From contig FJUW01000037.1 in assembly GCA_900074885.1 (NCBI GenBank), positions 599,004 through 663,003 of the forward strand: 64,000 bases of DNA, in the 5' to 3' direction. Below, one piece after another: positions 1 to 11,530 of this stretch. A model generated the notes under the pieces. It did not search any database. It saw only the letters and a list, made by a program, of their open reading frames with translations, and was not told where the DNA came from. The translations under genes and the position numbers were made by a program. Each line of letters starts with the position of its first letter. The stretch's first letter is position 1. Source of the DNA: Rhynchosporium graminicola. Lineage: Eukaryota > Ascomycota > Leotiomycetes > Helotiales > Ploettnerulaceae.

Positions 1-2414
1 GCACGCCCAAGAAACCCGCAAGATCAAGGCTGCAACTACCATTCAAAGAGTTTGGCGTGGGCAGAAGCAAAGGAAGAGCTTCCTTGCCATTCGCAACAAT
101 CTTATTCTTGCGCAGGCGGCCGCAAAGGGTTTCTTGCGAAGGCGTGAGATCATGGAAACTCGCGTTGGCAACGCTGCTGTCCTGATCCAAAGAGCTTGGC
201 GGTCAAGGCAACAAATGAAGAGCTGGAGACAATACAGACGAAAGGTTGTCATCATCCAGAGCTTATGGCGCGGGAAGCAAGCGCGCCAAGGTTATAAGAA
301 GGTCCGTGAAGAAGCGCGCGATCTTAAGCAGATCTCCTACAAGTTGGAGAACAAGGTCGTTGAGCTCACCCAGTCGCTTGGTACAATGAAGAGGGAGAAT
401 AAGACTTTGGTCAGCCAAGTGGAGAACTACGAGAGCCAAATCAAGTCTTGGAAGACAAGACACAACGCCTTAGAAGCACGCTCCAAAGAATTACAAAGCG
501 AGGCCAACCAGGCTGGTATCACAGCAGCTCGCCTTGCCGCAATGGAAGATGAAATGAAGAAGTTGCAGACGAACTTTGACGAGTCAGCTGCGAACATCAA
601 GCGACTACAGGAAGAGGAGAAAGAGCTCAGAGAAACTCTCCGCGTGTCCACTAATGAGCTCGAGGAGACAAAGAGGAAAAGCCAGGTTCACGAGGCCGAG
701 AAGGATACATTAAGGCAGCAATTGATCGATTTGCAAGACCAGCTCGAGATGGCGAAGCGCATCGTCCCAATCATGCCAACCAATGGAGAGCTTAATAACG
801 GTGCATCTACTCAAGTACCTTCGAACGGCCTTATCAATCTGGTTTCATCGAAGAAACCCAAGAGACGAAGCGCAGGTGCAGAAACCCGAGAAATGGATCG
901 ATTCAGCGCAGCATACAACCCTCGGCCTGTGTCAATGGCGGTTACTGGAAGCAATCTTCATCGCGCAAATCTTCCCGGCACAGCATTCACCCCAGGCGTT
1001 GACAACGTGGAGTTTGAGCTCGAGAATCTCCTGGCTGATGAGGATGGCCTCAATGATGAAGTAACAATGGGTCTGATTCGTAACCTCAAGATCCCAGCAC
1101 CTCAAACGACACCTCCTCCAACGGACAAGGAAGTCTTGTTTCCTTCATACCTGATCAACTTGGTTACCTCTGAGATGTGGAACAATGGTTTCGTCAAAGA
1201 GTCAGAGAGATTCCTGGCCAACGTTATGCAGTCGATCCAACAGGAGGTTATGCAACATGACGGCGAAGAGGCTATCAATCCAGGCGCTTTCTGGCTTTCC
1301 AACGTGCATGAGATGCTCTCCTTTGTATTTCTTGCGGAAGACTGGTATGAGGCTCAAAAGACCGACAATTACGAGTATGATCGTCTTCTGGAGATTGTGA
1401 AGCATGATCTTGAGAGCTTGGAGTTCAATATCTACCACACCTGGATGAAAGTTCTTAAGAAGAAGCTTCAAAAGATGATCATCCCAGCCATTATTGAGTC
1501 TCAGTCACTTCCTGGGTTCGTCACCAACGAGAGCAACAGATTCCTTGGCAAGCTCCTTCAAAGCAATTCGGCACCAGCATTCAGCATGGACAACCTCCTG
1601 AGCTTGCTCAATAACGTGTTCAAGGCGATGAAAGCGTACTACCTTGAAGACTCGATTATCACCCAGACGATCACAGAGTTGCTTAGATTGGTTGGTGTGA
1701 CTGCGTTCAATGACCTGCTGATGAGGAGAAACTTCCTCTCCTGGAAGCGTGGTCTCCAAATCAATTACAATATTACCCGAATTGAGGAGTGGTGCAAGAG
1801 CCATGACATGCCCGAAGGCACGCTCCAGCTAGAGCATCTCATGGTAAGTAGTCATCATGTCAGGATGTGAAGTCAATGCTAAACAATCACATAGCAAGCT
1901 ACCAAGCTATTGCAGCTTAAGAAGGCCACATTGAATGATATCGAGATCATTCAGGATATCTGCTGGATGTAAGTGAGGTCACTATCACGAATGGGCCTTC
2001 CACTAATCAAAAATCTAGGCTTTCTCCCAATCAGATCCAGAAACTCCTCAACCAGTACTTGGTAGCTGATTACGAACAACCTATCAATGGTGAAATCATG
2101 AAAGCAGTTGCTTCTCGTGTCACCGAGAAGAGCGACGTTCTTCTCCTCACTGCTGTGGACATGGATGATAGTGGACCATACGAGATTGCCGAACCCCGGG
2201 TCATCACTGCACTGGAGACATACACACCATCATGTGAGTTTGCACCTTCTTCTCCCACATACACACGACTAATGGATTACCAGGGCTTCAAACTCCCCGT
2301 TTGAAACGTCTCGCGGAGATCGTCTCGGCGCAGGCTATCGCGCAACAAGAGAAGCTCGACTACCCTCTCGATGATGGTAATGATCTCACTGATAGTGAAT
2401 TAAACGGATCGTAG
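1..2414 (+). CDS. Class V myosin heavy chain, C-terminal part (IQ motifs, coiled coil, dilute domain); 5' end outside window
   Basis: Actin-based motor that carries secretory vesicles and organelles; only the neck, rod and cargo-binding tail lie here, and the motor domain must lie upstream. The frame is open from base 2. Exons I infer: 1-1843, 1895-1968, 2019-2233, 2284-2414, all GT-AG with phases that agree. The first 100 or so residues hold repeated IQ motifs (IQRVWRGQKQRK, IQRAWRSRQQ, IQSLWRGKQARQGY) that bind calmodulin-type light chains. A long acidic/basic heptad region (coiled coil) follows, then a linker, then the dilute/DIL domain (LLQLKKATLNDIEIIQDICW, LNQYLVADYEQP, WLQTPRLKRLAEIVSAQA). 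The tail ends at a normal place for fungal Myo2/MyoE. An AATAAA lies near 2524, about 110 bp after the stop. Class V is supported by the IQ plus DIL combination; the exact ortholog name is inferred. Confidence 0.95.
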
Positions 2415-3317
2415 ATAGTCCATCTCAGCCCGCTTTTTGATAATTACGACCCTTTTCGCTTCTCCTGTACCTTTTTCTCCCACCTTCTTGGACGACGATC
2501 TGTTGCTGCTACTGTTTTGCTTCAATAAAAGGGCATCTTGTATATGAAAGCGGCCTACCTGTTAGCCTACACCTCATATATTATGTGGGATTTTTGTTAC
2601 CTGTTTCGAATGAACTGCGCGTGGGATCTAGGTGCATTGTACAAGACATCTCGCGAAGTGGCGTTGACACTTTCTTCTTCTGCCTCTTCTTTTTATGGAT
2701 ATCGGTGGTGATCGGAGAAAGGGTATTCTTTCGCAAATCAGATTGCCCGAAGGCGTAAGGTTGGGTTGCATGGCATGTGTGCAGCAGTCGGGTAGACATT
2801 AATACTCCGAATGCTATCATGATCATATTCTAACCGTGGCTTGTCGGCTACTTGTTACATTTTGATCCTGTGAGTGGGTTGATGATAGTAGTGATGTGCC
2901 CAAGTATACATAATGCCGCAGGTCCAAAGCTGAACCAACCCTCCAGCCAGCGTTGGCAGCTCCATGCTGATATACTGACATACATCATGCAACATGCTAT
3001 CCCAGAGGTCCAGAGGGTTCAAGAAAGCGAAAGAGTCGCGTTCCCTAAGTTACCTAGATGGTATCGATCCAAGAAGTCTATGCCAAGGGTTGTGTTGTGC
3101 TGCGTACCTTTCGTACCAACCTCGCCGCCATACATAGGCGAGTGGGAGTAATGGCGGGGCGGGACGGAGCGGAGCGGAGCGGGGACTTTTTCGATCGATG
3201 GCGGAGTCAAGACTCTGCAAGAAATTTAATAACGAACTTGATAATGAATGAACTTTAAGAAACAGACCCCAGGCCAGACCTCTTCCCACAACACCACACC
3301 CAGCAAATTCTCTCACG
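2415..3317. other. Intergenic, 3' flank of myosin gene and promoter of AK6 gene
   Basis: About 900 bp with no reading frame I can support. It holds the probable myosin 3' UTR (AATAAA at about 2524-2529) and the upstream region of the adenylate kinase gene, including a short GGAGC repeat (GGGACGGAGCGGAGCGGAGC) near 3160-3180. Confidence 0.6.
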
Positions 3318-4021
3318 ATGCGGAACCGACCAAACATCATAGTGACTGGCACACCGGGCGTAGGCAAAACAACCCACTGCGAAAGTCTCGCGCAAAGCAC
3401 TGGTCTCAAACATCTCTCGATTAACGATATTGTCAAGGAGCGGGGTTGCCATGATGGGTATGATGAGAAGTTTGGGAGTTGGATTGTGGATGAAGATAAG
3501 GTTAGTTATATCTCGACATGCCCGAGCCTGAGATTTCGAAATTGGGAACAGGGGCTGGATAGTGTGGATTGGAGATGGAAGAGGCTGATTTGGCTGTAGT
3601 TGCTAGATGCAATTGAAGATGAGGTTAAGCAGGGTGGATATATTATCGATTGGCATGCTTGCGATCTATTTCCTAAGAGCTGGATTGATCTTGTGGTGGT
3701 GCTGAGGGTGGATTCGACGCTGCTGTATGATCGGTTGAAAGCTAGGTATGTTATGCTTGCGTGACTTCATTGCTTTGTTTGTAACTTGTGCAAAGATGTA
3801 ACATTGCTGATGTCCCTCGCAGAGATTACCCCGAAGCCAAACTACAAGAAAACCTCGACTCGGAGATCATGGAGGTCCTCCTACAAGAAGCGCGCGATTC
3901 TTACGACGAGGAGATTGTCGTTGAGCTTACGAGCAATAGCACGAATGAGATGGAGAGTAATATTGAGAGACTCGAGGGGTGGATTAAGCAGTGGAGGAAG
4001 GATCATGTGAAGGAAGCTTGA
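3318..4021 (+). CDS. FAP7: Adenylate kinase isoenzyme 6 homolog (Fap7-type, 40S ribosome maturation factor)
   Basis: Small nuclear P-loop NMP kinase/ATPase. In yeast Fap7 acts with Rps14 in late 18S rRNA (20S pre-rRNA) processing. Three exons: 3318-3500, 3600-3745, 3823-4021, giving 175 aa, normal for the family. Walker A is near the start (GTPGVGKTTH), followed by the family signature LSINDIVKE, the IIDWHACDLFP block (family members have DYHxCD at this place) and the VVLRVDSTLLYDRLKAR / YPEAKLQENLDSEIMEVLL segment. The start is the first ATG, a few residues ahead of the P-loop as in homologs. The 3' end lies only 45 bp from the stop of the convergent Ham1 gene, so the two 3' UTRs probably overlap. 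Identity is firm from motifs; the role comes from the family. Confidence 0.93.
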
Positions 4022-4066
4022 TAGCTATCAAGTGTTTCCATTGCTTGCTATCGAAAAGCGATATCA

Positions 4067-4972
4067 TCAAGATGACTCCGATAACCATTTCTGGAGCTTC
4101 TCGAGAGCGCGGAACCGGTGTGAAATCTTGTTCTTCTCGACTTTATCCATCTCGGCGTAGCTAGGGGTGAGAAGTGAGCTGGATCTGAGAGTGGAAGTTT
4201 TAGGATGCGAGGGGAATCTTACGTCTTGCCCTCGTACTCGAAAATTGGATCCCATCCTGAGTAAATCAGCACTAATGAGGCGTTACACAATTCGACACGA
4301 CTCACCAAAGTTCGTGGGTCCCCTTGCAGGCACTATGTTGCCCTGGAGACCGTCAGCCAGGAGGGTAGAGGAAAGATGGGAGGGGAAGGAAAATTTACAT
4401 CTGTCCTGCCTTGGAAGATAATGGGCTCGTGGCCTGGGCCTTCACTATACGCAAATGTGCAGACAGCTTGAGCGGACTTGTCTGGAAATCCGGCGAGCAT
4501 GTTATTAAGTCCTTCATGGCCGAGAGCCTCTAGAAACCATTTGCTGCGGAAGGTTAACAGGAATCCATTTCTTCTGCTTGGAACTGGGTCTAAATGTGAA
4601 TGCTCTGCTTTGTGTCGTGAAGTGATGGGAACAAATGCACTAAAGAGAGGGCGACACTGTGACTTACATATAAGGACCAGGGAGCTCTTTCAAAGCATTA
4701 AAACATAGACAGGTATCCTCAACCAGAACCGGACCGCTGACCTGAGAAATGTGAGCGAAACAAAATAAAGTCGAAGAACGATAGGCAAGCAAGTCGCTTA
4801 CAGCTGCAGCAGCTCTCCGACATTTATCGGCGGAGATCTCTTCAATTGTACCCTGGATCTCAACCAGATCTAATGCCTGGCTTTGCAAGTCTACAGCGTC
4901 GCCGAGAATGACTTTGACTTCTGCAAGTTTGTTCTTGTTGCCTGTGATGAAGTTGAGTGTTTTGGGCGCCAT
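4067..4972 (-). CDS. HAM1: Inosine/xanthosine triphosphate pyrophosphatase (ITPase, Ham1 family)
   Basis: Cytosolic house-cleaning enzyme that hydrolyses ITP, dITP and XTP to the monophosphates and keeps deaminated purines out of nucleic acids. Six exons on the minus strand join in phase: 4972-4802, 4741-4668, 4543-4399, 4342-4306, 4256-4223, 4160-4067, giving 184 aa, the usual length. Visible blocks: N-terminal [13 protein letters not shown] (substrate loop), [32 protein letters not shown] (metal-binding acidic residues), [40 protein letters not shown] and the C-terminal [14 protein letters not shown]. All introns are GT-AG; two exons are under 40 nt, so automated models could easily miss them. 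It is convergent with the AK6 gene and divergent from the P450-like locus. Confidence 0.95.
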
Positions 4973-5378
4973 GATGAGGGGATGAGTGGGGTTTTGAGTG
5001 AAGATTGAGATTGAGGTTGAGCTTGAGGTTGTGGCGAGATACTTATAATTTAAGGCTCGGGTGGTGAATAGTCCTAGTTGGAAGATACTGGCGGCTCGCG
5101 AAGATCTGTCTGGCCGAGAAACCTTTGTTGCTATTGTTGATAATCATGGAATTAAGAAAGATTGTTATACAGTACTTCTTCTAGTTGACGTGTAACGATA
5201 AATCAGTCATTGAAGTGGATGGAGCCACTCCCCAACAAACGACGACTTCTTACTATCTCACATCAAGCTTGCTCCGTCGGCGACCACCTTCAACAAATGC
5301 GACTATAAGATAAGATACCACCGATGGATCTCACGTCATAACCTTTGAGATCCTTTCTCTCTCGCTCAGTCTGTCACA
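4973..5378. other. Divergent promoter region, Ham1 gene / P450-like locus
   Basis: 406 bp between two divergent start codons with no supportable gene. It includes a short purine/pyrimidine-biased stretch (GATTGAGATTGAGGTTGAGC on the plus strand, near 5004-5025) just upstream of the Ham1 start. Confidence 0.5.
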
Positions 5379-7030
5379 ATGGATGATTTCTACAAACCAT
5401 TAACAAGCACAGACACTTTACCTCTGGGGCTCCTCTCCAAATTATGGCACTCGATACCCATCCCGCCAGCTCTTCTAGCCACACTCCTCCTCGGCCCTCT
5501 CCTCATCTTTCTCACTGCTCAAATACTGCTCATTAGAGCTCCCGAAGATCCCGAGAAGGAGGATAAAGGTACGGAAGACAATTTGTGGATGATCCCATTT
5601 CAACCTGTGCCATGGCCGGTTCAGGAAAGTGTAAGAGCTTCTGACGCTGAGAACGAAGAGTTGACCGAGAGATGTTGCAGTTCTTCGGAATACCCAAGAA
5701 TATGGAAAGCAAGTACCAGAAAGCTTCAGAAGTAAGATTCTTACCAGCAGCGAGGATTTATACTAACAGGAAAGGGCCTCAATGCATGTAACCACCTCAT
5801 CCTCTCAGAGCCACACCAGAGCGTAGTTCTCGAGAGTGTGATTGAAAATCTTCAACGCAACATCCCCCAAATGATCTCTTTCATATCTACACCCATCGAT
5901 CACCAACCATGGGAGCAACATGCCCAAGCGCACTTCATTTCCTCCTCAACCACAGAAATCAACCTTGTATCCCTCCTCCGGGACATGACAAGCCACGCTC
6001 TCATACCCGCCGTCTTCGGCTACGCACTTCTAGAGAAACACCCCGGTGTTTTGCACGACATGTATGATATGAATGCAGGGAGGCCTTACCTGCTAAGGAA
6101 ACTCCCAGCCTGGACGCCGTGGCCTGGCGTGGTGAAGGCGCATATGGCGCGATTCAGAGTGTGGAGGTGTTTGGATGAGTTGCAGAGAGTACTTGATAGT
6201 ACGGTTGAGGGAAAGGAAAGTGATGCTTCGTGGGGAGATCTTGAGGATGTAAGTGAGTTCGCTTGGAAGAGGAATGCTGTATACAGAGGTACGTCTACCA
6301 CCCACTCCCGTGAAACATGTTACAGTATTAACATGATGTTGAGAAGAACATGGTTTCGAAGTCAAAGAACGAGCAGATATCATTGTATGTACACCATCAA
6401 TTCTCCTCTTTATTCGGCTATCTAAAGATCTGATACCCCTCACAGATCCTCCACTCCCTTCTCACTTCCCCGACCCTCCTCCCCATCTGGCAGATCCTGC
6501 ACATTCTCTCGACGCCCGACATCCTCCCTCTCATCCGCACTGAAATCGCCTCCTACGCGACAGTCACCAAACCCTTCTCGATAGGCACCATTTCCGAAGC
6601 ACCGAAACTTGTCCTCGATCTCGAGGGCCTGGTCAAGACATGTCCGTTATTGAGATCGACCTTTCTTGAGACGCTGAGGTTGGTCGCTCCTGGCTGGAAT
6701 GGTGTGAATGCAGGCACGGGAGAGGAAAAAGGGAACGTAGAAATAGCATTTCCAGAGACATTTGATGCGAAACGCTTTGTTACAAGTACATTACGTTCAT
6801 CAACGGCTACGGAAGGTGGAGGATGTGGAGAAGTCAGTGAAAGCTACTCGTTCATCGAACAAACCAATCTAGCACTCGTAGCAGGGATCCTTGCTTTTTG
6901 GGATTTCGAACCTGCAGACAAAAGCACGGGCTGGATATTCCCTGAGAAGTTGAGAAGGGGGGGAATAGCTATGCCGATTTGTGATGTGAGAGTCTTGGTC
7001 AGAAGGCGAAGTTTTGAGTGGACGAACTGA
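5379..7030 (+). pseudogene. Cytochrome P450 relic: lacks the heme-cysteine loop and parts of the fold
   Basis: Fungal microsomal P450 of the CYP7/CYP8-like type, apparently broken. Recognisable pieces in order: an N-terminal membrane anchor (5379-5630, LLATLLLGPLLIFLTAQIL); an FFGIPKNMESKYQ piece ending at 5731; a segment from 5775 (GLNACNHLILSEP ... ALLEKHPGVLHDMYDM ... RFRVWRCLDELQRVLD) to 6288; exon 6344-6384; and a C-terminal piece 6446-7030 with the K-helix ExxR (ETLR), PETFDAKRF and LALVAGILAFWDFEPAD. Between the anchor (frame 0) and the FFGIP piece (frame 2) I find no splice solution, and roughly 100 expected residues are absent. At the heme loop the Phe-Gly-Gly-Gly...Cys signature is replaced: aligning from the following FxE..LALVAG, the cysteine position is Ser. 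About 50 residues after the K-helix are also missing. Introns 6289-6343 and 6385-6445 remain canonical. It could instead be a non-catalytic divergent protein. Confidence 0.65.
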
Positions 7031-7574
7031 AGTGTAGTCTGAGGGCCATTGATATTTGCTTGGAATACTTTTGGCTGTGATATTAGTGCTTAGCGAGGTG
7101 GAAATATTAGGATTATAACCATGCTGGGTTTTGCACGGGCAAGCCTTGGAATTTAAGTCTTGAGACTGAATGACCACAGGAGTCGACCTGTTTGTACCTT
7201 GATAGATCCAGATAGTAAGAACTTGCGATCTGTTACTCCTAGAATCATCTGTAGGCGATATGGGATATTGGCTAACACTTCTCTAGCGAGATTCTATAAA
7301 TAAGCAACCAGCGAAGAAAGACACTACATTGCAAAGTCTTGAACCTGGTCTTTCGACATCCTGTGATATTTCGTTTGGCGCATAGCATCATCAGAGCATG
7401 AGTTTCGTCTCTCGCTTAGACTCCATAAGCTCACTAGCATCCTGGCTCCCAAAATAACATTCAGATACAGGCAAAGGTAGCTAGTTCTACATAAAAGGGG
7501 AAATTATATGCCGTTTTGGCCTCTCACATGAACGCTTCCCTTCAACGTAAGAATCGTTTTGATGATCTGAGATT
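7031..7574. other. Intergenic between two convergent loci
   Basis: About 540 bp between the P450-like stop and the AMPK-beta stop. I see only short chance reading frames and no recognisable element; probably two 3' UTRs. Confidence 0.5.
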
Positions 7575-9138
7575 TCAGTCCTCACCAGTTGGCTTGTACA
7601 TGATGGTGGTGACGTACTGTGAAAGGTCAGTTAGCTATGTCTTAACTTAGAGATTGGATAGCTTACTTACCTTTCTCTTGTATCTAGTCGTAGCTGAGAC
7701 TGCAAGCACGTTGTTTTTGATACTACTAGTAGCCAAATGATTGAGAACGGTATGGTTTGGCATTATCAATACACTGTTGTCGTCTTTCATCGGCGTAGCT
7801 GCATTGAGGAGTGGCTTTCCCAGGAAACCAGGAAGACTGGGTGGGGTAGGAAGCTTTTCAATTGCAGCAGCTGCATACTGATAAGCTGAAGAATCCTCGG
7901 CTTTGTCGAGATCAAGGAGATATTGTGGCACTTGTGATGAGTAGCGTCCCGGCGGCAAAACTGGCTTGGTCTTGGGAACTTTTGGTAATTTCGGGTCAAC
8001 TTCTTCCTCAGAAGCTTTGGAGTCGTCGTTCAAGGTCTCTTTGGCTTCGGGGTCGAATTCTGCTACTGGAGTGCCTATTCCTATTGCAGTGGCAGGAGTA
8101 TGAAGAGGGATATCGTCTGCGCTTACTTCAATGTAGTTGACGAGATTGTTACCGAAGTCTACGGTAGTGGGGATATTCTTGGAGCATGTCATGACACCGT
8201 CAACAATGAATCTAATATGGTGTGTTCCTGGCTTAACATGAATGACAGACCTCAAAACGCCTGGACGGCCATTGCTAGACCGCGTTAGTCACTTTTGGAA
8301 AAGGTAGGCGCGAAGTCACGTACATGGGATGTAGACGGTACTTCTTATTCCACTGAAAGATAGTGCCGGTCACATAGACCTTCTGCTCATCATTTTGAAT
8401 CTGCCATTCAATAGCTGTTGGAACCGTAGCCTTGTCCTTGTCAATCCGTAACTCCTCTGCATCCTCCTCATCAACCGTACTAGTACTCAGAGCAGATGTA
8501 CGCCGGCCCAGAGGCTCATGATCCAAGGACTCTACATCCAGCACAGGTACATCCATATCTGCGGGGGCGAGCATAGGCGATCCTGGGGCATGGACCTCCT
8601 CTTCAATTGGGAGTGGTAGCCGCGGAGGGCGAGTTAGATGGTAGGACATATCTTGGGTTGCGGGTGGTCCGGATGGTTCGATTGATTGGGAGTATGATCG
8701 GGAGGATGTGACATCGACGTTGGGAGCTGAGACGGGCACGTTAACGGGCTTACTGGGTTCGTACGTCGATTCCACCTTGATCTCTTCTTTGGATTGCTGC
8801 ACACCCATCTGTGGTTCACTGCTGTATTTGTACGGCGAAGGTGTATTGTTGTTCTGACTCGACGACACCTGCTGTGGAGCGGTATGGGATTGTACTTGTG
8901 ACCGCGTACGCGACTGCGAGTTGCGTGGCCGATGTGCAGTGGTTCCACGAGCCTGGGCCAGAGATGGCTCGGCTTGTGCTCGTTGCGCCTGAATCAGGTT
9001 GCGAGGGTCTCGTCGCGTGGAGGGTGGACGAGAAGAAGATTCATGATTTCCATTCGAGGGCGACGGTGAAGGCGAATTCGACGATGAAGAAGCCGAGGCT
9101 GAGTGGGATTTCGAGTTCGCGGAAGGGTTGTTACCCAT
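7575..9138 (-). CDS. AMPK/SNF1 kinase complex beta subunit (Gal83/Sip2 type)
   Basis: Scaffold that joins the Snf1 kinase to the gamma subunit and directs the complex in glucose and energy signalling. Exons: 9138-8324, 8274-7671, 7616-7575, giving 486 aa. I chose the ATG at 9138 because it gives MGNNPS, an N-myristoylation start typical of this subunit; the longer frame upstream is low-complexity DNA. A Ser/Pro/Gln-rich disordered region fills about residues 10-230. Next comes the glycogen-binding domain (AIEWQIQNDEQKVYVTGTIF, then GTHHIRFIVDGVMTCSKNIP and TTVDFGNNLVNYIEV). The C-terminal ASC domain follows (LPPGRYSSQVPQYLLD, KPLLNAATPMKDDNSVLIMP, PNHTVLNHLATSSI, ending YVTTIMYKPTGED). The last coding exon is only 42 nt. 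It shares a repeat-rich divergent promoter with the gene at 9755. Confidence 0.95.
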
Positions 9139-9754
9139 CGTGACTGTGACTACGACTTGGCCGATGGAGGAATCACAACGGTAATGGTAGCGCTGGGCCG
9201 AGGCAAATGAAGCAGATGGGACAGGGTGGGAGGCGATGGGATGGGATAGGATGGGATGGGGTGATGAGATAGGATGCACAGCGTCGAGGCAGGTCAAGAA
9301 AAAGTGGTTGTTGTTGGTGGTGGTGGTGGTGGTAATGGTGTTGTTATTGTAGTAGTAGTAGTAGTACAATGTAGGGATGTGGGTGTGGGGGTTGAAAGTG
9401 GGAATGGGATTGGAATGGGGAAGGGGATGGGGATGGGAGGGATTTGTAAGTGGCAGAGAAACCGAGGAGTTGAGAATTTAAGAATTGAATCGACTCGACT
9501 CGATTTGAAAGATGATATGAAATGAAATGAAATGATATGATATGATATGATATGATATTATGATATGATGATGCTATTCACAGATATAAACCCAAACCAA
9601 ACTCAACTTATAAGTAACCCGCGATCACCTACTCTCGCTACTATAAGTACTGTAAGGAGGAGCTGTCTGTCATCCGTGCGCTTCTCAGCCTTGCCCTTCC
9701 TTGCCCTTGCCCTTGCACTTCTTCCCATCTCACCTCATCTCACCTCATCTCAGC
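9139..9754. promoter_or_regulatory. Divergent promoter with several simple-sequence repeats
   Basis: 616 bp separate the divergent starts of the AMPK-beta gene and the 9755 gene. It contains GGGAT/GGATA runs (about 9233-9265), a TTG/GGT/GTA trinucleotide run (about 9306-9366), a GGGAAT/GGGGAT-type purine run (about 9400-9440), a short CGACT repeat (about 9488-9502), an ATATG/AAATG pentanucleotide run (about 9511-9575) and CTTGCC / CACCTCATCT repeats just upstream of 9755. Long reading frames across it are repeat artefacts. Confidence 0.6.
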
Positions 9755-10311
9755 ATGACGTGGCTGTCAGTCTTGACCGGCGCGTTCTATTACACGTCCC
9801 TCCCAATCGCAACAGTATTCTGGTTGACGATTGCATGTCTTCTGCCATTCATAAACCTGGCAAGCTACATACTTTCCTGGATTCTCCTACCCATGACGTT
9901 TCTGGCAAAGTTTGAGGTATGCAATGCCTTGTTATTAGGTTAGGATATCTACTAATCATATGTAACTAACTGCACTCTCAGACGCTCTTTATCTACCTTG
10001 GCGCTGCAGCTGCCATTGGTCTGGTCACCGGTTCCATGTTGCATTTCACGTCGAATCTTCTCGTGTCTGTCCTCAATTTGACAGCCGTCCCGGTAGAGAC
10101 AGGTCGATCTGCAGCTTCGATTCGAGCGGATCGTGAGAAGAAGAAGCATGATCAAGCGTGGGACAGGATTCCAACCAAGAACGAGACAGGTCTTTTGCGA
10201 AATGATCCCGAGATGGAGAAATTTGCAGAGTGGTTGGAGAAGGGAGACCAAGGACTGCTAGGTCAGACGATACTCGAGGAGGATGACTCGGATGACTTGG
10301 ATGGATTTTGA
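9755..10311 (+). CDS. Small multi-pass membrane protein, function unknown
   Basis: I do not recognise this protein. Exons 9755-9916 and 9982-10311 (GT-AG, phase 0) give 163 aa. Residues about 4-55 hold one or two hydrophobic segments (FYYTSLPIATVFWLTIACLL, INLASYILSWILLPMTFLAK), and a third spans the splice junction and the start of exon 2 (TLFIYLGAAAAIGLVTGSML). The rest is a soluble, charged tail (RSAASIRADREKKKHDQAWD, then PEMEKFAEWLEKGDQG) ending in a very acidic stretch (ILEEDDSDDLDGF). The layout of short N-terminal hairpins plus a cytosolic charged tail suggests an ER or lipid-droplet type membrane protein, but that is only inference. The ATG at 9755 starts the hydrophobic region; an upstream in-frame ATG lies in repeat DNA. 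Its stop is 88 bp from the convergent Kae1 stop. Confidence 0.7.
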
Positions 10312-10399
10312 GGGTTCCTGCTCGCTAGTCCACGGCCAAGATTAGACGTGTTTGTCTGAACATGTTTTGCCGTCTGGCCATATTTCTCAACTCAGGCTC

Positions 10400-11530
10400 T
10401 TAGTCTCTCCACTTGACAAAGACCTCATCTGTTCTAAATCGTTGGGTGCAGGTACTGTCCTCGAGCGACGTTCTGAAGCCTGTCTCGTATGCTAGTAAGC
10501 CGGCATGTGCAATCATGATTCCATTATCGATACAGAATCGTTCGTCCGTCGCGAAAACACTGCCTCCCCTGTCCGTTGCCATCAGTCCCATCATTTCCTG
10601 AAGCCTTTCATTACAGCCTACACCTCCAACAATCAGCACTTGTTTGCTGCCGACGTGTGCCATGGCTCGCTCCGTGATCTCCACCAACATCGCGTAGACC
10701 GTCTCTTGCAGACTGAAGCATAGGTCCGCTGTAGTGACTACTTCTCCACTAATCGGATCTTTCTGTTCGGGATTTGCCTTGAGCTCTGCCGCCAGGATAT
10801 CGATACTAGAAAGGATTCCCGCGAATGAGCAATCCATGCCCTTAACTGCGTAAGGAAGATCCAAGAGAACTTTCCCCTTTTTCGCCAACTGCTCAATGTT
10901 GTATCCAGGAGCTGGATCATTGCTGATTTCCAGAGTACGTGCAAAGCGATCCAGACAGTTTCCAACCGCAATATCAAGCGCCTCTCCAAATATCCGATAC
11001 CTTTGTTCGGCATATGCTATGACCTGTGTATTCCCTCCGCTCACATACAGCACCACCGGATTCTGGGCCCCTGTGATCTCCCGTCCCATCTCAATGTGAC
11101 CCACGCAGTGATTGACTCCAACAAGCTCCTTTTCCCACAGCAAGGAGAGCATACGCGCTGCTACAGCCACGCTCTGGAGAGGAGCTCCCATTCCAGGGCC
11201 TTTGGTGTAGCATATACAGTCGATGTCCTTGATGGTAACCCCGGCTTGGCTCATGGCCTGTTTGACGAGTTTGACGACCCATGATCGATGGTGTTTTGCA
11301 GTGTCCTTTGGCAGAAAGCCTTCCCCGGGTGGAGAGACGAATGTATGACGGATATTTGAGAGAATGAGAGCTGGTTTCCCATTAGGAGGATGAGCTATAA
11401 TTCCCACCCCAAGTTTATTCGCACTTCCCTCAAGCCCAATCGCGATCATCTTGGAAGATTGTGGGTTTCGAGGCTCGTATCTACATGGCGTAGATGGCTT
11501 TGACCCCGCAGCGATTGAGATGTTCATCAC
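10400..11530 (-). CDS. KAE1: tRNA N6-adenosine threonylcarbamoyltransferase Kae1 (KEOPS/EKC subunit)
   Basis: Catalytic subunit of the KEOPS complex, which transfers the threonylcarbamoyl group to A37 of ANN-decoding tRNAs (t6A). A single exon of 376 aa if read from 11530. The conserved core begins [17 protein letters not shown] at 11449, which would give 349 aa; the 27-residue extension is plausible because yeast Kae1 also has a short N-terminal addition. Motifs: the metal-binding HCVGH ([11 protein letters not shown]), [38 protein letters not shown], and near the end [16 protein letters not shown] and [13 protein letters not shown], the ASKHA-fold nucleotide and Fe site. It is the cytosolic/nuclear form, since no mitochondrial leader is seen. 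Divergent from the SET-domain gene. Confidence 0.96.
   Translation of the reverse strand: MMNISIAAGSKPSTPCRYEPRNPQSSKMIAIGLEGSANKLGVGIIAHPPNGKPALILSNIRHTFVSPPGEGFLPKDTAKHHRSWVVKLVKQAMSQAGVTIKDIDCICYTKGPGMGAPLQSVAVAARMLSLLWEKELVGVNHCVGHIEMGREITGAQNPVVLYVSGGNTQVIAYAEQRYRIFGEALDIAVGNCLDRFARTLEISNDPAPGYNIEQLAKKGKVLLDLPYAVKGMDCSFAGILSSIDILAAELKANPEQKDPISGEVVTTADLCFSLQETVYAMLVEITERAMAHVGSKQVLIVGGVGCNERLQEMMGLMATDRGGSVFATDERFCIDNGIMIAHAGLLAYETGFRTSLEDSTCTQRFRTDEVFVKWRD

Noticed and set aside
8275..9369. Longer N-terminus for the AMPK-beta subunit starting at 9369
   Set aside because: The extra residues are Tyr/Asn/Thr and Pro/His/Ser runs from promoter microsatellites; the myristoylation start MGNNPS at 9138 is better.
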